Below the pieces are notes generated by a model, which was given only the letters and a program-made list of their open reading frames with translations, made no database searches and was not told where the DNA came from. Shown here one piece after another: positions 56,544 to 64,000 of a DNA stretch of 64,000 bases (positions are counted from its first letter, which is position 1; the number at the start of each line of letters is the position of its first letter). The stretch spans positions 193,730 through 257,729 of the forward strand of contig NZ_VIKW01000005.1 of the NCBI RefSeq assembly GCF_009711975.1, written 5' to 3'. The translations under genes and the position numbers were made by a program. The stretch is from Anabaena sp. UHCC 0204. Its GTDB lineage: Bacteria; Cyanobacteriota; Cyanobacteriia; Cyanobacteriales; Nostocaceae.

Positions 56544-56648
56544 GCACGGGGGCGCTACCCCTACATTAAATAAATGACGTAGGAGCAAACCCCCTGTGGT
56601 TGCCCCAAATAACGGGGTAGGCACGGGGGCGCTACCCTTACATTAAAT
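56503..56648. repeat. Tandem pair of about 70-bp palindromic repeats
   Basis: Copy 1 (56503-56571) and copy 2 (56579-56648) are direct duplicates that differ by a few bases; both contain AAACCCCCTGTGGTTGCCCC and GGCACGGGGGCGCTACCC. Copy 1 encodes the end of the hydrolase gene; copy 2 overlaps the last codon of the convergent carotenoid oxygenase gene. Confidence 0.85.
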
Positions 56649-58019
56649 CCAAATTCCGTGGAATCCGTAAGGTATACGTTGGGGGATAATTACCCGTGCT
56701 ATGGGTTCATTAGTCATGTCTTGGGCGTTAATAACTACAAGTTCTGATGTTTGGGAATTTTCATCATGAACAAATGTTACTAACCATCCTTCGTCTTCTA
56801 CTGTGGAATTAGGACATGGTGCAAATACTGCTTCTCCACCATAGCGATTTTTACCAAATTCATGGATGTGAGATTTACCATTTTCAAAGTCGTATTTGAT
56901 AACACCATCAAATAAAGGATTTTGACTATGTGCCATTTTTCCTACATAGCCAAATTGGGTTTTTCTCCCTAACAGATTTTCGTTGATACGGGGAAATTCT
57001 CCCGGTATATCATCTAGTTTTTCTTCTGTGACTGCACCTGTAGAAAGGTTAAAATGCCAACGGTGGAGAAGAGGAATATCTCCTTTTTCGTCACGGTATG
57101 TATCTTCAGAAACAAGAACATTACTAGAATTCATGCGACAAGCGATAAGTACCACTTCGTCTCCTGCTTCATAAGCGTTGAGGGTGTGGAAGACGTAACA
57201 AGAGGGACTTTCAAACCAGCGAATATTGCTGTTGTCACCATGACGAGGCATTATACCAAACCGACTGGGGCGATCGCTCTCAAACATCATCATTGGTTCT
57301 CCCCGTTGCATTCGTTCCACACTAAATGTCAGGGGTAAATCCATAAAAATGGTATAATTTTCTGTGATGGCGAAATCGTGCATCATCACCGCCATGGGGA
57401 TGTCAATGGGTACTGTTCGCAATAATTCACCTTGGGCAGAAACTATGCCATATTGTAGATAAGGTGGTTCAAAACCGTAACCGAAAAACATCATTTCCCC
57501 TGTGACTGGATCTACCTTGGGGTGGGCAGTAAAGGCGGAAACTAGTTTATTATTATAGGTGTGTTCCCCAATAGTGGCTAAATCAGGAACGCTGATTTGA
57601 TGGGGCGCACCTCCCTCCCATAAAGCCAAAAGTTGTTGATTATGCCATGCTAGGGCTGTATTAGCGGTATTTTTGCCAGATCCGTGGGGGTTATCTATTT
57701 GCGGTGGTTCTAAAAGTCCACTCCACACAGCTTTACCCACTTCATGTTCAATGTTCCATCCTTTCGTTCTGATGTAGCGATTACAATAAGTAGCTTTACC
57801 GTTCTTAATTTCTACTCCATGTAACATTCCATCACCATCAAACCAGTGATATTGGCCAATGGGTTGCCATTGCGGGTTAGGACCATTCCGAATAAACATC
57901 CCTGATAATTTTGGGGGTAGTTCTCCGATTACTTCTAGGGTGTCAGTGGTGATTTCAGTATTTATGGGGGCAAAGTTGCCTTCTAAATAGGGATTTATGA
58001 CTGTTGATGCTATGGTCAT
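56643..58019 (-). CDS. Carotenoid cleavage oxygenase
   Basis: A non-heme iron dioxygenase of the RPE65/CCD family that cleaves carotenoids or apocarotenoids, possibly forming retinal-type products. The start is placed at ATG 58019 (MTIASTVINPYLEG), giving 458 residues; a longer version from GTG 58043 is possible. The four iron-ligand histidines are visible in FTAHPKVD, MMHDFAIT, YVFHTLNA and GFHGIWI at the C-terminus, so the enzyme is likely active. FIRNGPNPQW near the N-terminus is also typical. The exact substrate cannot be read. Confidence 0.94.
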   Translation of the reverse strand: MTIASTVINPYLEGNFAPINTEITTDTLEVIGELPPKLSGMFIRNGPNPQWQPIGQYHWFDGDGMLHGVEIKNGKATYCNRYIRTKGWNIEHEVGKAVWSGLLEPPQIDNPHGSGKNTANTALAWHNQQLLALWEGGAPHQISVPDLATIGEHTYNNKLVSAFTAHPKVDPVTGEMMFFGYGFEPPYLQYGIVSAQGELLRTVPIDIPMAVMMHDFAITENYTIFMDLPLTFSVERMQRGEPMMMFESDRPSRFGIMPRHGDNSNIRWFESPSCYVFHTLNAYEAGDEVVLIACRMNSSNVLVSEDTYRDEKGDIPLLHRWHFNLSTGAVTEEKLDDIPGEFPRINENLLGRKTQFGYVGKMAHSQNPLFDGVIKYDFENGKSHIHEFGKNRYGGEAVFAPCPNSTVEDEGWLVTFVHDENSQTSELVVINAQDMTNEPIARVIIPQRIPYGFHGIWI

Positions 58020-58183
58020 AGTCAGTGAGTTAGATAGCGACACTTTACTTAATATAATAAGCGATCGCTATTTGTGCTATAAGAGACAGTAAAATTCTGA
58101 TTTTTCCTTTTTTTTATGATCATAATTATGTAATAATTAATTTAATCAAATTCAAAATAATCTATTTATCATAAATCTAAACA

Positions 58184-59158
58184 ATGCAAGTAGAATCACA
58201 AGTATCTAATATTGATAATAATATTTTTACTGATTTCGGTGGGGTAATGATTCCTCAATCACCTGCTGGATTTAAATCAGGTTTTATCGGCATTATCGGC
58301 CGTCCTAATGTGGGTAAATCCACTTTAATGAATGAATTAGTTGGGCAAAAAATCGCCATTACTTCCCCCGTCTCCCAAACTACTCGCAATCGGTTAAAGG
58401 GGATTTTAACCACAGAAACAGCCCAATTAATTTTTGTGGATACACCAGGTATTCACAAACCTCATCATCAATTAGGGGAAGTGCTGGTAAAAAATGCGAA
58501 AATTGCCATTGAATCAGTAGATGTGATATTATTTGTAGTTGATGGTACAGTAGCTTGTGGTCCAGGCGATCGCTATGTTGCTGAACTACTAATTAATAGT
58601 CAAACACCTGTAATTCTGGGAATTAACAAAATTGATGAACAACCAGAAGATGCTCAAAAAATAGATGAAAGTTACATCCAATTAGCTAATAGCTATAATT
58701 GGCAAAGTGTAAAATTTTCCGCTAAAACTGGCGCGGAATTATTACAACTACAAGAATTATTAATTAGTCATCTCGAACCAGGTCCATTTTATTATCCACC
58801 CGATTTAGTTACAGACCAACCAGAACGGTTTATCATGGGTGAATTAATTCGAGAACAGATATTATTATTAACCCGTCAAGAAGTTCCCCATTCCGTAGCG
58901 ATCGCCATTGATTTAGTCGAAGAAACCCCAAAAATTACCCGCGTGCTTGCTACTATCCATGTTGAGAGAGATTCTCAAAAAGGAATCCTCATTGGTAAAG
59001 GAGGAACAATGCTCAAAGCTGTGGGTAGTGCAGCTAGAGAACAAATTCAAAAGCTAATTGCTGGGAAAGTTTATCTAGAATTATTTGTAAAAGTACAACC
59101 TAAATGGCGACATTCACGAGTACGGTTAGCAGAACTAGGTTATCGTGTCGAGGAATAG
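58184..59158 (+). CDS. era: GTPase Era
   Basis: The essential GTPase that helps 16S rRNA maturation and 30S assembly. The 324 residues contain G1 GRPNVGKST, the switch segment SPVSQTTRNRL, G3 DTPGIHKPHH, G4 NKID and a C-terminal KH domain with IGKGGTMLKAVGSAAREQI. The N-terminus is about 20 residues longer than in E. coli Era; Met22 at 58247 (MIPQSPAGFKSG) could be an alternative start. Confidence 0.96.
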   Translation: MQVESQVSNIDNNIFTDFGGVMIPQSPAGFKSGFIGIIGRPNVGKSTLMNELVGQKIAITSPVSQTTRNRLKGILTTETAQLIFVDTPGIHKPHHQLGEVLVKNAKIAIESVDVILFVVDGTVACGPGDRYVAELLINSQTPVILGINKIDEQPEDAQKIDESYIQLANSYNWQSVKFSAKTGAELLQLQELLISHLEPGPFYYPPDLVTDQPERFIMGELIREQILLLTRQEVPHSVAIAIDLVEETPKITRVLATIHVERDSQKGILIGKGGTMLKAVGSAAREQIQKLIAGKVYLELFVKVQPKWRHSRVRLAELGYRVEE

Positions 59159-59164
59159 GTGATT

Positions 59165-59210
59165 AACAATTGACAATTAACAATGGACAATTGACAATTG
59201 TTAATTGATA
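59165..59210. repeat. TTGACAA heptamer tract
   Basis: Alternating ATTGACA and ATTAACA units, immediately downstream of the era stop. The tract can fold on itself because of the CAATTG centres. Confidence 0.75.
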
Positions 59211-59274
59211 AACTGTAGATTTTATTGTAATATCGTTGCGTCCGACTTTTTTGAAAGTCAGCACCAAGGCAATT

Positions 59275-59748
59275 ATGATTAAATCTTGGATGATAATTGG
59301 CAGTATAACATTCTTAGTAGCCTTCGCTGGTAACTGGATTACACCTAACCAGAATCAATGGTTTCGGCATTTAAAAAGACCTAAATGGTTAACCTTTGAA
59401 TCAGCAATTCCCCTGATTTGGACTATAATATTTATCTGTGGTGCTTGGTCAGCTTACATCATTTGGGAACACAGCCCAAACACCGAAATAACTCGTTTAA
59501 TGATGGGTTTGTACCTACTACTAGAGATCTTTACTATCGCTTACACCCCTGTAATGTTACGTCTTCGTAGTCTCATCGTCGGGACAATCCTGGGTGGTAC
59601 AGGTTTACTCATTTGTATTTTAATTACACTAGCCGTTTTATCAGTATCATCCTGGGCAGCATTACTATTATTGCCCTATTTACTGTGGAGTCCCATAGGT
59701 ACATATACCACATGGCAAATGAGTCGTCTTAATCCTCAAGATGCTTAA
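59275..59748 (+). CDS. tspO: TspO/MBR family membrane protein
   Basis: A five-helix membrane protein that binds tetrapyrroles and is linked to stress responses in cyanobacteria. The start is set at ATG 59275 (MIKSWMIIGSITF) with AAGG upstream; the 13-residue extension needs TTG 59236. The 157 residues show the family pattern: WFRHLKRPKWLTFESAIPLIWTI, GAWSAYIIWEH and LPYLLWSPIGTYTTWQMSRLN. It is followed by a strong terminator. Confidence 0.9.
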   Translation: MIKSWMIIGSITFLVAFAGNWITPNQNQWFRHLKRPKWLTFESAIPLIWTIIFICGAWSAYIIWEHSPNTEITRLMMGLYLLLEIFTIAYTPVMLRLRSLIVGTILGGTGLLICILITLAVLSVSSWAALLLLPYLLWSPIGTYTTWQMSRLNPQDA

Positions 59749-59756
59749 GCAATATA

Positions 59757-59793
59757 GTAGAGACGTTCCATGGAACGTCTCTACATTTTTTTT
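59757..59793. terminator. Rho-independent terminator between tspO and comEC
   Basis: A perfect 28-bp palindrome GTAGAGACGTTCC-AT-GGAACGTCTCTAC is followed by an A and eight T residues on the plus strand. It would end tspO transcription and may also serve the convergent comEC gene. The arms are related to the hairpin at 52481-52509. Confidence 0.85.
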
Positions 59794-59807
59794 GTTTTGC
59801 TTAAACC

Positions 59808-62162
59808 TCATAAAACAGAAGATTTATTTTCTGTTGTCTGAATGAAAGTTTGAAAATCTCCATTTGGTGTCCACTGAATAGCACCATCTTTACCAGTAAA
59901 GAAAAGTTTTGTTTGCCCTTTACTCAAAGCAGATAAAGTTTTACTATCTAAATTACTCCCAGGAGCGATCGCTATTTGTGGTTTTAGTGCTAAAACTAAA
60001 TCTTGTAAAGATTCTGATGGACACCATAACACCTGGGGAGAAGATAAATCTCCAGTTTTAATCAATTCGGCAATTTGTTGAGATTTAATGTTACCTACTA
60101 ATAACCAACTTTGATTAAAAATTTGTAATTTTAAAATCGGTACTTGGTCATTAATTAATTGTGCCATAATTGTGGGAGTATTGATAAGTTGTCCCAGTGG
60201 CAAATTTTGATAGATTCCTTGGTGTTTTTGGAGTTGCTGTTGCAGGATCTGAGTTTCAATATTATTTTCTGAATTGGCAGTATATTCATACAAATTCTTA
60301 ATTGGTAAACTTTGCATAATTTCCAACCAAGCATCATGAGTATAACCGGGAAACTTACTTGCGATCGCCCAATTAATTTGATTTATTCCTTGTTGTCTTA
60401 AAAATGGTAAAATCGTAAATCTGCCTGTGCCTTCATTCCCACTATTAATTACTGTAGTTTTCCCCCGATCTTGAATTACTAAAACAGGTTCTGTTCTCGT
60501 TTCTAATAAAGTAATTCTCAATAAATTATTAGCAGAATGCCAAACGGGAACAAGTACCAAACCAACTGCAATTAAACCTGCAAACCACCAACGTTTTTGC
60601 CACCATTTAACTAACCAAGCTAAAATAATTAAAATATAAATAGTCAACATTTGCCAAGTTGAGATACTACCAACTGCTACCAAGCTTCCTGGCAAATTAG
60701 CAAAAAATTCCACAAGTTGAATTAACCAATGGGTAGGATAATATAAAAAACTGGCTAAAGTGCTACCTAAATCTGGTGAAATCAAACTTACCAAACCGCT
60801 AATCATTCCCCCAATACTAACGATAGAAATAAATGGTGTTGTCAGAATATTTAGAGGCACACTATAAATAGGAATGACACTAGAAAATTCCAGCAATCGG
60901 GGTAAAGTCCAAATTGTCGCTGCTAAAGGTACAGAAATTAAAGAAGCGATCGCCGGTGGTAGCCAATCTAAACGTTGAGTAATTGCAGATGCACTGACAA
61001 TTAACCCCAATGTTGCTAAAAAACTCAGTTGAAAGCCTAAATCCCAAATCCAGAGAGGATTAAACAATAATAATAATGTTGCTGCTATTAATAAAGATCC
61101 CAATTGCTTCACATTTCTTTCCAAAGCCAAACCCACCAAAGCCGCAAAGCCCATAATTACGGCTCTTAACACCGCAGGTTGAAAACCTGATAAAAACAAA
61201 AAAGTAATTAATCCTAAGCCACCAAGAGTAATCTGCGTCGCTTTATTGGCACGCTTGGTTAGCTGTAAAATTACACCCAAAATTAGAGAAGTTTGAAATC
61301 CAGATGCAGCTAAAGCATGAGCTAAACCAGCTTTGACAAATAAATCGCGGATATCATAAGGTAAATCAACAGCCTTACCACCTAAAACCATTGCACTGAC
61401 AAGCGGACCTTCAGGAACACCTAATGAACTAGCTTGCGATCGCCCAATTTTCTCACGAACTTGCCACCATCCCCAAGGACGTTCATCATCCAAAATATTA
61501 ATCTGTCTACCAATTAAACCTGCAAAAGTCTCCTCCTGTCGCAGATATTTCTGAAAATCAAAACCACCAGGATTGGAAGCTGCTGTTGGTTTATACAAAA
61601 ATCCCGTCACCGCAATTTGTTGTCCAGGATATAAACCAGTAGATTGTAGTATCGGTACAGTTACATATAACCTACCCGTCACTCCTTTAGAAATCCCCGC
61701 AGGACCTTGATTATTTTTCACCTCATCTAACTGAGTTGCTGCTAACCAAAATTGTCCTCTTTGACTACGAGTTACGCGGGGATTACTATCCACCAACCCA
61801 CGCACAATCACCAATTGTTCAAAATTACTATTATCACCAGCAGCAAACTGACTAATATCTTTTATTCCCGGTTGAGGTACACGCAATTGCAAATAAACAG
61901 TAGCCAACAAACCCACCAACCCAGCAATTAACCATATTCTAGGATGGGGAGTACCCGTCCAGTTATTCACAGCAGCCTTAGTTTTGCCAACAGCACCTTC
62001 TTTTTTAAGAGCAAATTTTCGCAGCTTATTATATATTCGCCGAAAGAAAACCGCCCCAACTACACCCAATAGTAAAATCCATACACCACCCCAAGGAATT
62101 GCCGTAAACAGCAAACCCAAAATATAACTAAGACAGATAATTATTCCACTTGTCTGCATCAT
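59808..62162 (-). CDS. comEC: ComEC/Rec2 family DNA-uptake channel protein
   Basis: A 784-residue polytopic protein expected to form the inner-membrane channel for transforming DNA. N-terminal helices and a DUF4131-type soluble domain (about 100-230) precede the competence domain (about 255-520; GLAHALAASGFQTSLILGV, FLFLSGFQPAVLRAVIMGF). A C-terminal metallo-beta-lactamase-like region starts near 545 (LLRITLLETRTEPVLVIQDRG). In that region the HxHxDH metal motif is absent: the equivalent strand end reads ASKFPGYTHDAW, so the nuclease-like domain is probably inactive. Start ATG 62162 or the next Met. Confidence 0.92.
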   Translation of the reverse strand: MMQTSGIIICLSYILGLLFTAIPWGGVWILLLGVVGAVFFRRIYNKLRKFALKKEGAVGKTKAAVNNWTGTPHPRIWLIAGLVGLLATVYLQLRVPQPGIKDISQFAAGDNSNFEQLVIVRGLVDSNPRVTRSQRGQFWLAATQLDEVKNNQGPAGISKGVTGRLYVTVPILQSTGLYPGQQIAVTGFLYKPTAASNPGGFDFQKYLRQEETFAGLIGRQINILDDERPWGWWQVREKIGRSQASSLGVPEGPLVSAMVLGGKAVDLPYDIRDLFVKAGLAHALAASGFQTSLILGVILQLTKRANKATQITLGGLGLITFLFLSGFQPAVLRAVIMGFAALVGLALERNVKQLGSLLIAATLLLLFNPLWIWDLGFQLSFLATLGLIVSASAITQRLDWLPPAIASLISVPLAATIWTLPRLLEFSSVIPIYSVPLNILTTPFISIVSIGGMISGLVSLISPDLGSTLASFLYYPTHWLIQLVEFFANLPGSLVAVGSISTWQMLTIYILIILAWLVKWWQKRWWFAGLIAVGLVLVPVWHSANNLLRITLLETRTEPVLVIQDRGKTTVINSGNEGTGRFTILPFLRQQGINQINWAIASKFPGYTHDAWLEIMQSLPIKNLYEYTANSENNIETQILQQQLQKHQGIYQNLPLGQLINTPTIMAQLINDQVPILKLQIFNQSWLLVGNIKSQQIAELIKTGDLSSPQVLWCPSESLQDLVLALKPQIAIAPGSNLDSKTLSALSKGQTKLFFTGKDGAIQWTPNGDFQTFIQTTENKSSVL

Positions 62163-62266
62163 AAAAATTTAATTGCCAAAGCACCCAGTTCAGAGAATAC
62201 CGTATAAATATTTAACTTGCTTGGGAAAGATATAATTCATCCTTGGTAGCTTTGGCAATCACAACA

Positions 62267-62752
62267 TCACAAAGAAATACCCAAATTCAACCCTAAAACA
62301 GCATGAACAAACATAATCAAAAGTGCTGTGCTTCCTAAATAAGCATGAACCGCACGTAATCCAGCCTTATCCCCAAAAAATCCACTCAGAGAAATTACAC
62401 CATTAATTAATAACAGTATCAACACCAGTGAACCAGTCCAAAAATGTGGACTTTCAAACAGTGGTTTTTGCTGCATCACCAACGACAAAACCCCACCAGT
62501 ATAGCCACCTGCCAAGAACACAAACAACCAAGGAGCTAATTGACGATGGGCGTTACGGCTTTGAATTGCTGCATCCTTATTCTTCCCCTCCAGCAACTTT
62601 CCGCGCCAACCCGTCACCCCCACAAAAGTCCCTACCACAAAAATCACAATCCCCATCATCACTGGATGTCCCCAATGCACAACCACTTCAGGAACACCCA
62701 ACGAACGAAACCAAGCCGCAATCGGTTCTAAAGCTGCACTTATATTTATCAT
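62267..62752 (-). CDS. DUF4079 family membrane protein
   Basis: A 161-residue protein with four hydrophobic helices, matching the cyanobacterial/plastid DUF4079 family: VHWGHPVMMGIVIFVVGTFVG, RNAHRQLAPWLFVFLAGGYTG, HFWTGSLVLILLLINGVISL and AVHAYLGSTALLIMFVHAVLG. Histidines in several helices (HWGHP, NAHR, HAYLG, FVHAV) resemble heme-binding positions of cytochrome b-type bundles. No function has been demonstrated to my knowledge. Confidence 0.85.
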   Translation of the reverse strand: MINISAALEPIAAWFRSLGVPEVVVHWGHPVMMGIVIFVVGTFVGVTGWRGKLLEGKNKDAAIQSRNAHRQLAPWLFVFLAGGYTGGVLSLVMQQKPLFESPHFWTGSLVLILLLINGVISLSGFFGDKAGLRAVHAYLGSTALLIMFVHAVLGLNLGISL

Positions 62753-62819
62753 TCAACACACACCACTATTTTTAACATCAACTTCCGCATCCCACAGGGC
62801 AGGGGGGATTAAAAAATTT

Positions 62820-62949
62820 GGCATTGCTGATAGCCTGCGTGGCGAAGCCATATTGAGGTATGAAAATCAAAAATTCCATGTCTCAAACTCTTACCTTTGC
62901 GCCTTTGCGCCTTTGCGTGAGCTTATTCATACTCCAATTAGGCAACGCC
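62820..62949. repeat. Family B palindromic element
   Basis: Ends are GGCATTGC and GCAACGCC. The left part (GATAGCCTGCGTGGCGAAGCC) is the reverse complement of the right part of the 40689-40821 copy, so the two are inverted relative to each other. It lies 7 bp from the glyQ stop codon and could serve as its 3' hairpin. Confidence 0.8.
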
Positions 62950-62956
62950 AAAAATT

Positions 62957-63835
62957 TTAGCTTACGGTATCTCTCAGCAACGGAAAACCTAACTTTTCCC
63001 TTTGTTCAACATATAAATGAGCTACTTTCCTAGCCAAATGCCGAATCCTAGTAATGTAACGAGTCCGTTCCGTCACTGAAATTACTCCTCTAGCATCAAG
63101 CAAATTGAAAGCATGGGAACACTTAATTACATAGTCCAAGCTAGGTAAAACCAATCCTCGCTCCGTTAATTGAGTAGCTTCCTGCTCATATAAACTAAAC
63201 AGCGTTAGCAACATCTCAGGATTCGACGCTTCAAAGTTATAAGTACACTGCTCAATCTCACCCTGAAGATGAACATCACCATAAGTAAGGTTATCCGTCC
63301 ACTGAATCTTAGTAATTGCCTCCACTTGCTGAAGATACATCACCAATCTCTCTAAACCATAAGTAATCTCAATGGACACAGGACGGCAATCAATTCCTCC
63401 ACATTGTTGGAAATATGTAAATTGAGTAATTTCCATCCCATCTAACCAAACTTCCCAACCCGTACCCCAAGCCCCCACAGTCGCATCTTCCCAGTTATCT
63501 TCCACAAAACGAATATCGTGGTCTTCAGGACAAATCCCTAACGCCCGTAAAGAATCAAGATAAATTTCCTGAATATTATCCGGTGACGGCTTAATCAACA
63601 CTTGGTATTGATAGTAATGCTGAAACCTATTCGGATTTTCGCCGTAACGACCATCTGTAGGACGACGACAAGGTTCAACATAAGCTACAGCCCAAGGTTC
63701 AGGACCCAAAGCCCTTAAAAAAGTATGGGGGTTCTTCGTACCCGCGCCCTTCTCCATATCATAGGGCTGGGCAATCAAACAGCCACGCTGTCCCCAAAAC
63801 TGATGCAATATCGTTATTACTGACTGAAAATTCAC
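62957..63835 (-). CDS. glyQ: Glycine-tRNA ligase alpha subunit
   Basis: The catalytic alpha subunit of the bacterial alpha2beta2 glycyl-tRNA synthetase. The 292 residues are typical: [40 protein letters not shown] and [20 protein letters not shown]. The start is GTG 63835 ([14 protein letters not shown]); a nearby ATG in frame is not available without losing conserved residues. The beta-subunit gene (glyS) is not in the window. Confidence 0.97.
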   Translation of the reverse strand: MNFQSVITILHQFWGQRGCLIAQPYDMEKGAGTKNPHTFLRALGPEPWAVAYVEPCRRPTDGRYGENPNRFQHYYQYQVLIKPSPDNIQEIYLDSLRALGICPEDHDIRFVEDNWEDATVGAWGTGWEVWLDGMEITQFTYFQQCGGIDCRPVSIEITYGLERLVMYLQQVEAITKIQWTDNLTYGDVHLQGEIEQCTYNFEASNPEMLLTLFSLYEQEATQLTERGLVLPSLDYVIKCSHAFNLLDARGVISVTERTRYITRIRHLARKVAHLYVEQREKLGFPLLRDTVS

Positions 63836-63947
63836 TATCTACTCTTCCTTGAGTCAACAATGCCTAACCCATTGTGGACTAAACCCAGCATTGTGAGCAG
63901 TTTTCAGACAAAAAATAAACAGGAGTAAAAATAGTTTGAAAAAAGAG

Positions 63948-63976
63948 TTGACAAACTAAAGTAGGTTCGATATATT
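63948..63976 (+). promoter_or_regulatory. Strong sigma70-type promoter at the right edge
   Basis: A consensus TTGACA box (63948-63953), an exact 17-bp spacer and a TATATT -10 box (63971-63976). It points rightward; the transcript would begin near 63983 and leave the window. The transcribed gene is not visible. Confidence 0.75.
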
Positions 63977-64000
63977 AAATAAGTGCCGGAGAGCGAAGCC

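Overview
The window reads as chromosomal DNA of a filamentous, phycobilisome-containing cyanobacterium, most likely Nostocales (Anabaena/Dolichospermum/Nostoc type). The reasons are a four-REP-domain apcE, chlD, a carotenoid oxygenase, AT-rich coding with many GCGATCGC (HIP1) octamers, TTGACAA-type heptamer repeats, and several families of short palindromic repeats typical of these genomes. I recognised no rRNA, tRNA or CRISPR array.

Layout. (1) 1-3026: 5' part of apcE, minus strand, cut by the window edge. (2) 3608-32496: about 29 kb of minus-strand genes forming one surface-polysaccharide locus. In transcription order: membrane 4,6-dehydratase (PglF/CapD type), GINT-like beta-propeller protein, Wzx-like flippase, beta-helix glycosidase/lyase, GT4, Wzy-like polymerase, GT4, sugar epimerase, GT4, PglC-like phosphosugar transferase, NeuD/PglD-like acyltransferase, DUF362 protein, a formyltransferase/adenylation/monooxygenase/carrier megaenzyme, PLP decarboxylase, ATP-grasp protein, tandem acyl carrier protein, KAS III, PglD-like acyltransferase, PglE-like aminotransferase and a Wzc-like tyrosine kinase/copolymerase. 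(3) 33000-44706: housekeeping genes (ilvH, infC), a BON protein, hydrolase, MFS-HEAT protein, the DUF2157/GDYXXLXY pair, an RNA m5C methyltransferase and a lone IS605-type TnpB element. (4) 44848-48569: a small accessory island with an SF2 helicase fused to a PD-(D/E)XK nuclease, an RHH antitoxin gene overlapping a PIN toxin truncated after nine codons, and an aspartyl-protease-like pair. (5) 48700-63835: chlD, rpoZ, small membrane/secreted proteins, two alpha/beta hydrolases, an HlyD-type adaptor, a carotenoid oxygenase, era, tspO, comEC, a DUF4079 gene and glyQ.

Most notable is the polysaccharide locus. It encodes a complete UDP-diacetylbacillosamine-like route (dehydratase, aminotransferase, acetyltransferase, phosphosugar transferase) plus Wzx, Wzy and Wzc, and carries a seven-gene acyl/aminoacyl block. 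The 1521-residue megaenzyme has a luciferase-like monooxygenase inserted in an adenylation domain whose specificity residues read as a glycine code. This resembles the MtaG/MelG amide-forming modules of myxobacterial natural products, but here with an N-terminal formyltransferase and inside a polysaccharide locus. I infer that the block makes an unusual acyl or amide group for an amino sugar; the product is unknown.

At least five genes end inside, or within a few codons of, copies of dispersed repeats, which supply their last codons and stops. This suggests that repeat insertion has repeatedly reshaped gene 3' ends here.
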